Positions 7,223-12,871 of a stretch of DNA of 13,715 nucleotides are shown piece by piece. Position 1 is the stretch's first letter; each line of letters begins with the position of its first letter. The notes beneath the pieces are model-generated. The model had not been told where the DNA came from, made no database searches, and saw nothing but the letters and a program-made list of their open reading frames with translations. The position numbers were made by a program, and so were the translations under genes. Source of the stretch: Campylobacterota bacterium. Its GTDB lineage: Bacteria; Campylobacterota; Campylobacteria; Campylobacterales; Sulfurovaceae. The stretch covers positions 1 to 13,715 of the forward strand of contig DRQB01000207.1 of the NCBI GenBank assembly GCA_011330645.1, written 5' to 3'.

Positions 7223-7939
7223 ATGAAAACAATAAAACTACTACTTGCTGGATTGGCAATGACGATGACACTGCAAGCACAAACAGGTGCCGAAATATTT
7301 AAAGACAAATGTGTTACTTGTCATATGCTAAAACCTATGATGGACAAAACAAAGATGCAAGCCATGAGCAAAGAAGATCGCATGGCTATGAAAGAAAAAA
7401 TGATGAAGATGATGAAGGCACCACCCATGAGTAAAGTCTCTGCCAAAGTCAAATTTGAACTCAAAAACAATAAAGCGGTGTTTATTGCTTTTGTGAAAGA
7501 TTATATCGTGAATCCAAGTAAAGAAAAATCATACTGTATGCCTATGGCACTTCAAAAATTTGGTGTCATGCCTGCTATTGGGAAAAATATGTCAGAAGAA
7601 GAGTTAGATACCATTGCCAATTGGCTCTATGACAACTTTACTGAAAAATGGGATATGAATGATAAAGGTATGATGTGCAAAATGAAGGGTGAACACAGTA
7701 AAAGCATGAAATGTGCTCAGGGTAAATGTGGTAATAGTATGAAAAAACCTGATTCGAAAATGAAATGTGCAGAAGGTAAATGTGCAGGAGCAACAAAAAT
7801 GGTCAAACCCAAAGCATCCAAATGTGGTGCATCTCATAAAGAAGAGAGTGCAGGAAAATGTGCAGGAAACAAAAGTACACCCAAAAAAACACCAAAAACC
7901 ATGAAATGTGGGCAAGGTAAATGTGGAGGAAATAAATAA
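7223..7939 (+). CDS. c-type cytochrome with Cys-repeat (KCxxGKC) tail
   Basis: A 238-residue secreted protein in two parts. After a signal peptide (1-19, cleavage LQA/QTG) comes a monoheme cytochrome c domain (about 20-140) with CVTCH (30-34), a Met/Lys-rich helix (about 38-70) and YCMPMALQKFGVMPAIG (104-120), where a Met likely supplies the sixth heme ligand. The tail (about 150-238) is Lys-rich and carries nine cysteines in imperfect repeats: KCAQGKCG (163-170), KCAEGKCAG (181-189), KCGASH (200-205), GKCAG (211-215) and KCGQGKCGG (228-236). The tail probably binds copper; it resembles EGKCG motifs of bufferins, some of which are cysteine-modified by MNIO enzymes. The DUF2059 protein shares KCGQGKCGG. 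Follows the multicopper oxidase in one operon, ended by the hairpin at 7951. Confidence 0.82.
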   Translation: MKTIKLLLAGLAMTMTLQAQTGAEIFKDKCVTCHMLKPMMDKTKMQAMSKEDRMAMKEKMMKMMKAPPMSKVSAKVKFELKNNKAVFIAFVKDYIVNPSKEKSYCMPMALQKFGVMPAIGKNMSEEELDTIANWLYDNFTEKWDMNDKGMMCKMKGEHSKSMKCAQGKCGNSMKKPDSKMKCAEGKCAGATKMVKPKASKCGASHKEESAGKCAGNKSTPKKTPKTMKCGQGKCGGNK

Positions 7940-7950
7940 TTTCTATCTCC

Positions 7951-7980
7951 AAGATAGTCTTTGATTAGACTATCTTTTTT
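7951..7980 (+). terminator. Intrinsic terminator of MCO-cytochrome operon
   Basis: A perfect 10-bp inverted repeat, AAGATAGTCT (7951-7960) and AGACTATCTT (7967-7976) with a 6-nt loop, followed by further T residues to 7980. It lies 12 nt after the cytochrome stop codon and before the DUF302 promoter. Confidence 0.9.
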
Positions 7981-8003
7981 CTCTTCGTTATCCTTCTACA
8001 ATA

Positions 8004-8035
8004 TGCACACTTTATACACACTATTGCTATACACT
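8004..8035 (+). promoter_or_regulatory. DUF302 gene promoter with tandem operator
   Basis: Operator TGCACACTTTATACACAC at 8004-8021, the copy nearest the consensus, then 8 bp and a -10 hexamer TACACT at 8030-8035. Predicted transcription start near 8042 leaves a short leader (about 23 nt). Confidence 0.8.
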
Positions 8036-8064
8036 TTGAATATCAAATAATAAAAGGACTATAC

Positions 8065-8451
8065 ATGATTTATACAGTACAGACAAAGCAAGACATAGCT
8101 ACTATTAAAGATGAACTTGCAAGTAAAGCAAAAGAAATTGGCTTTGGTGTTTTAAATACATATGCATTCAAAAAGATTTTAGCAGATAAGGGTTTTCCGA
8201 TTAAAAAGGATATAACAGTCTATGAACTATGTAACCCTCCTGGAGCCCAAGATGCACTTTCTCATCTTGCAGAGATTTCTGTTTATCTCCCCTGCCGTCT
8301 TTCTGTCTATGAAGAAAATGGGAAAACAACACTTGCAACCATAGGATTTGAGGACATGCTTGATGCCGTAGAAGTGGATGATGACTTTAAAGCACATATG
8401 ACTATTATTTTTGAAAATTTAAAACGTGTGATGCATAGTTGGGATTATTAA
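8065..8451 (+). CDS. DUF302 domain protein
   Basis: A 128-residue soluble protein covering a single DUF302 domain. Family signatures are YELCNPPGAQ (54-62, Cys56) and YLPCRLSVYEENGK (74-87, Cys77), the two conserved cysteines. There is no signal peptide, so it should be cytoplasmic. Its biochemical function is unknown; the conserved cysteines would allow metal or redox chemistry. AAAAGGA precedes the start. It is its own transcription unit with a copper-type operator; a second copy of the operator begins 8 bp after its stop, so the following operon is separately initiated although read-through is possible (no terminator seen). Confidence 0.85.
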   Translation: MIYTVQTKQDIATIKDELASKAKEIGFGVLNTYAFKKILADKGFPIKKDITVYELCNPPGAQDALSHLAEISVYLPCRLSVYEENGKTTLATIGFEDMLDAVEVDDDFKAHMTIIFENLKRVMHSWDY

Positions 8452-8458
8452 ATAGATG

Positions 8459-8490
8459 TGCACACTTCATGCACGCTATTAAAATATACT
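8459..8490 (+). promoter_or_regulatory. Promoter of SHOCT-pcoA-pcoB operon with tandem operator
   Basis: Operator TGCACACTTCATGCACGC at 8459-8476, 8 bp, then a near-consensus -10 hexamer TATACT at 8485-8490. Predicted start near 8497; leader about 24 nt. It begins 8 bp past the DUF302 stop codon. Confidence 0.82.
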
Positions 8491-8520
8491 AGATTATTAA
8501 AATAATAAAAAGGATGCACG

Positions 8521-8727
8521 ATGAATTACTTTAATCATGGATGGGGAATGGGTTTTGGATGGCTCATACCTTTACTCATCATAGCAATACTCTTTTATGT
8601 ACTCCAAGATAAGAGAAAAGAAAAGTCCTCAGCGCAGGATATATTAGATAAACGTTATGCAAGTGGTGGCATATCTAAAGAAGAGTATGAAGAAAAATCT
8701 AAAGCACTAAAAGAACAAGAACAATAA
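8521..8727 (+). CDS. Small membrane protein with SHOCT domain
   Basis: A 68-residue protein. A short Gly/Trp/aromatic N-terminus (MNYFNHGWGMGFGW) leads into one transmembrane helix (about 14-28), then a basic segment and a SHOCT domain (about 38-65: AQDILDKRYASGGISKEEYEEK). SHOCT domains are short oligomerisation-type modules found at the ends of many bacterial proteins; stand-alone TM-SHOCT proteins often neighbour copper genes. AAAAGGA precedes the start. It is 9 nt upstream of the PcoA-type oxidase, whose ribosome site overlaps its stop, so they are co-translated. Role unknown. Confidence 0.82.
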   Translation: MNYFNHGWGMGFGWLIPLLIIAILFYVLQDKRKEKSSAQDILDKRYASGGISKEEYEEKSKALKEQEQ

Positions 8728-8736
8728 GGAAAAAAG

Positions 8737-10470
8737 ATGCAACGAAGAACATTTGTAAAAGGGGTGGCGGCAAGCTCTTTGCTCGCACTGACCTCAACCA
8801 ACTTAGAAGCAAGGTCAACACCCAAGCAGCTTTCAAATAAAAACATACTCACTGGTACAGAATTTTTTTTAGACATTGACTACACAACAGTCAATGTCAC
8901 AGGTACACCTGCTGTAGCAACAACTGTCAATGGACAACTCTCTGGACCGACACTTGTTTGGCAAGAAGGAGATACAGTGACACTGCATGTTACCAACCAT
9001 TTAAAGAAATCTTCTTCTATCCATTGGCATGGTATTATCCTTCCTCCACAGATGGATGGGGTACCAGGCATTAGTTTTGATGGTATTGCTCCAGGGGAAA
9101 CATTTACCTATACCTTCAAAGTACAACAACATGGTACCTACTGGTATCACAGTCATTCAGGCTTTCAGGAACAAACAGGTCTTTATGGAACAATTGTAAT
9201 TAAACCAAAGAAAAAAGAACCTTTTAGTTATGACAAAGACTATGTCATTCAACTTTCAGACTGGTCAGATGAAAAGCCTACAGCTATCTATAAAAAACTC
9301 AAACAAATGAGTGACTACTATAATTTTTCGCAAAGAACCGTAGGAACATTTATAGAAGAAGTCAAAGAAAAAGGTTTAAGTAAAGCGTTTAAAGACAGAA
9401 GCATGTGGAACCGTATGCGTATGAGTGACAGAGATATTTCTGACATTACAGCTTACACCTATACCTACTTAATGAATGGACAATCTCCTACATCACATTT
9501 TAAAGCACTCTTTAGAAAAGGAGAAAAGATACGTCTTCGTTTGGTCAACTCAGCGGCAATGACCTTTTTTGATGTACGTATACCTGGACTCAAAATGACT
9601 GTCGTTGCTGCTGATGGTAACCATGTAAAACCTATCACCGTTGATGAAATACGTCTGGGTGTGGCAGAGACCTATGATGTCATCGTCCAACCACGGCATA
9701 ACAAAGCCTATGCTATATTTGCACAAAGTATTGATCGTACAGGATATGCTATGGGCTCACTTACTCCCAAGGCATCTCTGTTAGCCCATGCACCTAAAAT
9801 GGATCCTAAACCTAAACTCTCTATGGTAGATATGGGTATGGATATGTCAAGTATGCAACATGGGGGAGGAATGAAATGTTCTGGTGGCATGAAAATGTCT
9901 AAGAAAACCTCGATGAAAAAGTATAAATGGTCTGCTATGGAAGCACAAAAATATCCTATTACTCCACTGCCTAGTGCAACAGGTGTACAGACTACTATGA
10001 AAGCAATGTCACCAAAATACAGGCTTGATGACCCTGGTGTAGGATTGCGTCACAACGGTAGACATGTATTAACTTATGCTGATTTAAAAAATAGATATTC
10101 TACAAGAAACGCCAGAAAACCAGATAGAGAGATTATCTTGCATCTTACAGGCAATATGGAACGCTATATGTGGTCTATCAATGGGATAAAGTATGCAGAT
10201 AGCCAACCTTTACAATTTCATTATGGGGAACGTCTACGTATCACGTTTATAAACGATACAATGATGAACCACCCTATGCATCTACATGGCTTATGGAGTG
10301 ATTTGGAAACAGGAGATGACAATCATTTAGTACGTAAACATACAGTTATCGTCCAACCAGGATCAAAAATAAGTTACCGCGTCACTGTTGATGCTAAAGG
10401 TGCCTGGGCATATCACTGTCATTTACTCTATCATATGGGTGGCATGTTTAGAAAAGTCGTAGTGGCATAA
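8737..10470 (+). CDS. pcoA: PcoA/CopA-type copper-resistance multicopper oxidase
   Basis: A 577-residue periplasmic copper oxidase of the plasmid-type PcoA/CopA family, thought to oxidise Cu(I) and sequester copper. A Tat signal is at 1-25 (QRRTFVKGV, cleavage near EARS). Copper ligands: IHWHG (His96, His98), WYHSHSG (His138, His140), HPMHLHG (His512, His515, His517) and YHCHLLYHMGGMF (His560, Cys561, His562, His566). A Met-rich insert (about 363-393, nine Met plus Cys and His) is typical of the family and probably binds Cu(I). Oddity: only three residues separate His566 from Met570, where four are usual in this motif, so the axial position is uncertain. It lies between the SHOCT gene and pcoB; start supported by AAGGA 7 nt upstream. 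Confidence 0.93.
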   Translation: MQRRTFVKGVAASSLLALTSTNLEARSTPKQLSNKNILTGTEFFLDIDYTTVNVTGTPAVATTVNGQLSGPTLVWQEGDTVTLHVTNHLKKSSSIHWHGIILPPQMDGVPGISFDGIAPGETFTYTFKVQQHGTYWYHSHSGFQEQTGLYGTIVIKPKKKEPFSYDKDYVIQLSDWSDEKPTAIYKKLKQMSDYYNFSQRTVGTFIEEVKEKGLSKAFKDRSMWNRMRMSDRDISDITAYTYTYLMNGQSPTSHFKALFRKGEKIRLRLVNSAAMTFFDVRIPGLKMTVVAADGNHVKPITVDEIRLGVAETYDVIVQPRHNKAYAIFAQSIDRTGYAMGSLTPKASLLAHAPKMDPKPKLSMVDMGMDMSSMQHGGGMKCSGGMKMSKKTSMKKYKWSAMEAQKYPITPLPSATGVQTTMKAMSPKYRLDDPGVGLRHNGRHVLTYADLKNRYSTRNARKPDREIILHLTGNMERYMWSINGIKYADSQPLQFHYGERLRITFINDTMMNHPMHLHGLWSDLETGDDNHLVRKHTVIVQPGSKISYRVTVDAKGAWAYHCHLLYHMGGMFRKVVVA

Positions 10471-10480
10471 GGAGTAAAAA

Positions 10481-11182
10481 ATGAAGAAAATATTAAAAAT
10501 GCAAAAAATAATTTTAAGTGTACTTACCACACTTAGTTTAACACAGACAATACACGCAAGTGAAGGAGATGATCCTCTTTTAACCATGTTTCTCATGGAT
10601 AGACTTGAAGTGCTCAATAATGATGAAAATACACGTACATGGGATGCAAGTTTCTGGATTGGTCATGACCTTAACAAACTCTATGTATACAGTGATGGAG
10701 AAGCAACTTCTGATGGACTTGAAAGTAGTCAAAATGAATTGGTTTACTCTAGAGCCATTGCCCCATTTTGGGATGCACAAATAGGATTGGTCTATGACAA
10801 AAATGCTGATGCCTCTCGTACATGGGCAGAAGTTGCCATTTCTGGATTGGCACCTTATTATTTTGAAACCCGTGCGGCATTGTTGGTCAATAATGAGGGA
10901 AATGTGGGGCTAAGAATTGATGCAGAGTATGAAGCTTTACTTACACAAAAACTTATACTTACCCCCTCAATTGAAGCAGATTTGTATACAAAAAATGACC
11001 CTAAGATGAACTTAGGTTCAGGATTATCCAGTTTAGAAACAAGTATTCGTTTGCGCTATGAAATCAAACGTGAGTTTGCTCCATATATAGGGGTTACATG
11101 GGACAGAAATTTTGGAAATACACGTGATTACAATCCGGTCAATGAAACAAACTTTCTCATAGGTGTACGTTTTTGGTTTTAA
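10481..11182 (+). CDS. pcoB: PcoB/CopB-type outer-membrane copper resistance protein
   Basis: A 233-residue outer-membrane beta-barrel of the CopB/PcoB family. The signal peptide is about 1-26 (cleavage IHA/SEG). Family features are DRLE (39-42), WDASFWIGHDLNKLYVYSDG with the following ESSQNELVYSRAIAPFWDAQ, the strand-rich middle, and the terminal VRFWF with a C-terminal Phe. The Met/His-rich N-terminal region found in many CopB/PcoB proteins is absent: only about ten residues lie between the signal peptide and the barrel. Function is assigned by family and by position immediately after pcoA (10-nt gap, AAGGAG ribosome site). Ends the operon; the next gene is convergent. Confidence 0.9.
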   Translation: MKKILKMQKIILSVLTTLSLTQTIHASEGDDPLLTMFLMDRLEVLNNDENTRTWDASFWIGHDLNKLYVYSDGEATSDGLESSQNELVYSRAIAPFWDAQIGLVYDKNADASRTWAEVAISGLAPYYFETRAALLVNNEGNVGLRIDAEYEALLTQKLILTPSIEADLYTKNDPKMNLGSGLSSLETSIRLRYEIKREFAPYIGVTWDRNFGNTRDYNPVNETNFLIGVRFWF

Positions 11183-11191
11183 TGTAAAAGT

Positions 11192-11210
11192 GGGAAACTA
11201 GTTACTTCCC
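11192..11210. terminator. Possible weak bidirectional terminator
   Basis: A 5-bp inverted repeat GGGAA (11192-11196) and TTCCC (11206-11210) lies between the convergent pcoB and DUF1566 genes and overlaps the stop codon of the latter. On the minus strand it is followed by ACTTTTAC. The stem is short and there is no good T-tract on the plus strand. Confidence 0.35.
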
Positions 11211-11915
11211 TCTGATACACACAACCTTATATTTTTCAGACTTGTCTATACTGCTATCTGTGCAACCAAGATCAAGATACACACGTGCAGCTTGTTTTGG
11301 ATTTGCAGGAAACACTGTAGATGACCAATAGAAACCTTCGGACACGTGCACAAACGCATCTACCAATGCCGCATTCGCTTCTGAATGGTCGATAATTGTT
11401 TGTAACACTTCATAACCAGGTAAACGCCAATCATCATGTTTATCCAACACAAGCATCTCACAATACTTTTTTGCTTCATCCCAATTTTTCACAAGTGTTG
11501 GTAAAACAGCATTATCTTGCCATTGTCTCTCTATTTTGACATCTTTTACAACATTTCCCTGCTTTATAAATCTTCTTTCTTTCTTGTGTTTACTGTGCTT
11601 TTTACTTTCAATAGGTTTGGATGTCATCTCAATATGAAACTGTTGAAAAGTGAGTTTGGTCACTGGTTTGGTCACTGTCATATGTATAGACTCAGACTCT
11701 TGCCATTCTTCATCGATGGGTTGTACTACTTTTATATTATGTGTGCCTCTTGACAAAATCAACACTCTGGGCTTTTCCCCCATAACAGATTTTTTCAGAC
11801 CATCCACATAGACAAAGGCACCTACCTTGTCACAATGAATACGTACTTTTTCACCATACAAAGCACCTAAACCCGTACACCACAGCAACAGCATAGTTAC
11901 AATCTTGTTTTGCAT
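11202..11915 (-). CDS. Secreted PEGA-like plus DUF1566 domain protein
   Basis: A protein of about 237 residues with a signal peptide (hydrophobic to about residue 22, cleavage near LYG/EK), a PEGA-like beta domain (about 25-68: VRIHCDKVGAFVYVDG then LILSRGTHNIKVVQP), a basic His/Lys linker (about 104-118), and a C-terminal DUF1566 domain (about 132-236: NWDEAKKYCEML, DDWRLPGYEVLQTIID, FYWSST, VVCIRG). DUF1566 domains occur in secreted or surface proteins, some lectin-like; its ligand here is unknown. Tandem ATGs are at 11918 and 11915; AGGAG is 5 nt before 11915 and 2 nt before 11918, so 11915 is preferred. It is convergent with pcoB and lacks the tandem operator, so it may be unrelated to copper. 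Confidence 0.8.
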   Translation of the reverse strand: MQNKIVTMLLLWCTGLGALYGEKVRIHCDKVGAFVYVDGLKKSVMGEKPRVLILSRGTHNIKVVQPIDEEWQESESIHMTVTKPVTKLTFQQFHIEMTSKPIESKKHSKHKKERRFIKQGNVVKDVKIERQWQDNAVLPTLVKNWDEAKKYCEMLVLDKHDDWRLPGYEVLQTIIDHSEANAALVDAFVHVSEGFYWSSTVFPANPKQAARVYLDLGCTDSSIDKSEKYKVVCIRGK

Positions 11916-11960
11916 CATTTCTCCTCTGATATATTCCCCATATACAAAGCATTCTTGTTT

Positions 11961-11966
11961 ATTATA
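11961..11966 (-). promoter_or_regulatory. Extended -10 promoter of DUF1566 gene
   Basis: Read on the minus strand, TGATATAAT gives an extended -10 (TGN plus TATAAT at 11966-11961), about 40 nt upstream of the start codon. No good -35 is visible, as is common with extended -10 promoters. Confidence 0.5.
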
Positions 11967-12002
11967 TCACACCTAAATCTCACAATCCATCTCTTTTTAG
12001 TT

Positions 12003-12048
12003 TGAATCTAAAAATAACGTAGATTCATTAAGTATTATGAGTTATAAT
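12003..12048 (+). promoter_or_regulatory. DUF2059 gene promoter with inverted-repeat candidate operator
   Basis: A perfect 8-bp inverted repeat, TGAATCTA (12003-12010) and TAGATTCA (12020-12027) with a 9-bp spacer, lies just upstream of a consensus -10 TATAAT (12043-12048). The right arm sits where the -35 would be, fitting a dimeric repressor or activator site. No TGCACAY repeat is present. Confidence 0.5.
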
Positions 12049-12078
12049 TATTTTACTTAAAACAATAAGGGACAAACA

Positions 12079-12669
12079 ATGATAAAGCAAACCTCAAAAA
12101 CATTACTCGTAGTAGCAACACTTGCATTGCCACTTTCACTCCAAGCACAATGTGGTGCAGCACCCAGTGCCACAAAAGTAGCACCTAAGTCTGCAAAATG
12201 TGGACAAGGGAAATGTGGGGGCAAAAAAGCCTCAATGAAAAAAGATGCACCCGCAAAAACGACTATCTCCGCACATGCAGCAAACTCAGCAGCACTTACC
12301 CTGCTTGCAACCATGAATATGAAAGAGAGTTATGAGGGAATGATTAAACGTATCACACAGATGCAGATACAAGCAAGTCCACAACTCAAAGCAATAGAAC
12401 CTGCCATAGAAGCCTTTTTCACTAAATTTATGGGATGGGAAGCACAGCGTGGTGACATTGCTGCACTTTATGCAAAAAACTATACGACAAAAGAGTTACA
12501 AGAACTCACTAAATTTTACCAAACACCACTTGGGCAAAAAACAGTACAACTTATGCCTCAACTTGCAGCGGCTTCCGCCCAAATTGGACAAAATAAGATG
12601 ATGCAACATATGCCAGAAATGAAAGCTATGATAGAGGCTGAACTCAAAAAAATCAATGCTAACAAATAA
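12079..12669 (+). CDS. Secreted DUF2059 protein with KCGQGKCGG motif
   Basis: A 196-residue exported protein. The signal peptide is 1-24 (cleavage LQAQ/CG or LQA/QCG). A short Cys-containing, Lys-rich N-terminal segment follows, with Cys25 and KCGQGKCGG (40-48), the same nine residues as the end of the cytochrome tail encoded at 7904-7930. The rest (about 66-195) is helical and contains the DUF2059 signature (about 128-165: ALYAKNYTTKELQELTKFYQTPLGQK). DUF2059 proteins are periplasmic and of unknown function. Start supported by AAGGGA upstream. Monocistronic, between the inverted-repeat promoter and the hairpin at 12686. The motif suggests a link to metal binding; the lack of the copper operator argues that it is regulated differently. 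Confidence 0.83.
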   Translation: MIKQTSKTLLVVATLALPLSLQAQCGAAPSATKVAPKSAKCGQGKCGGKKASMKKDAPAKTTISAHAANSAALTLLATMNMKESYEGMIKRITQMQIQASPQLKAIEPAIEAFFTKFMGWEAQRGDIAALYAKNYTTKELQELTKFYQTPLGQKTVQLMPQLAAASAQIGQNKMMQHMPEMKAMIEAELKKINANK

Positions 12670-12685
12670 ATAATGCTCTATCCAC

Positions 12686-12733
12686 TTACTTCAATATGAC
12701 ACAAATATTAGTAATATTGAAGTAACACTTTTT
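12686..12733 (+). terminator. Intrinsic terminator after DUF2059 gene
   Basis: A perfect 12-bp inverted repeat, TTACTTCAATAT (12686-12697) and ATATTGAAGTAA (12714-12725) with a 16-nt loop, followed by CAC and a run of T. It is AT-rich but long. It separates the DUF2059 gene from the riboswitch leader. Confidence 0.7.
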
Positions 12734-12742
12734 ATCTATACT

Positions 12743-12820
12743 AACACAACGCTAAACTTATCGTGAGGTAAGGACAGAAAGCTATGGGTCTTTTATCCAA
12801 GATTGCCAGGTTGCACGTGT
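12743..12820 (+). promoter_or_regulatory. Candidate cyclic di-GMP-I (GEMM) riboswitch
   Basis: The leader of the DUF1800 gene matches the GEMM layout. The first arm is CTTATC-GTGA-GGTAAG (12757-12772), a 6-bp stem with a GNRA tetraloop, followed by GACAGAAAGC (12773-12782), the counterpart of the conserved GACGCAAAGC. The second arm is GGGTCTT-TTATCC-AAGATTGCC (12786-12807), a short stem that includes G-U pairs, followed by AGGTTGC (12808-12814), the counterpart of GGGTTGC/GGGTTACC. CAAC (12747-12750) can pair with GTTG (12810-12813) to close the base stem. A -10-like TATACT (12737-12742) lies just upstream. The GNRA loop would dock into the second arm. The expression platform is unclear: no terminator is seen before the start codon, so control of translation is more likely. 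The assignment is from recalled family consensus, not a covariance search. Confidence 0.75.
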
Positions 12821-12871
12821 CTCTTTCTGCCTATACTCTCACATGATTAGCTCAATTACAAAAGGAAAACT

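Noticed and set aside
7604..7915. Cys/Phe-rich antisense frame under the cytochrome tail
   Set aside because: Its composition mirrors the Lys/Cys repeats of the real gene; no start signal of its own.
7676..7936. DNA-level repeat or CRISPR-like array in the Cys-rich tail
   Set aside because: The repeats are irregular, stay in frame and are explained by the protein motif KCxxGKC.
8514..8520. TGCACG just before the SHOCT start codon
   Set aside because: A single partial half-site between the ribosome site and ATG; no tandem partner.
11338..11352. CACGTGCACA resembling an operator half-site
   Set aside because: It is inside the DUF1566 gene, with no second half-site 11 bp away and no -10 at the set distance.
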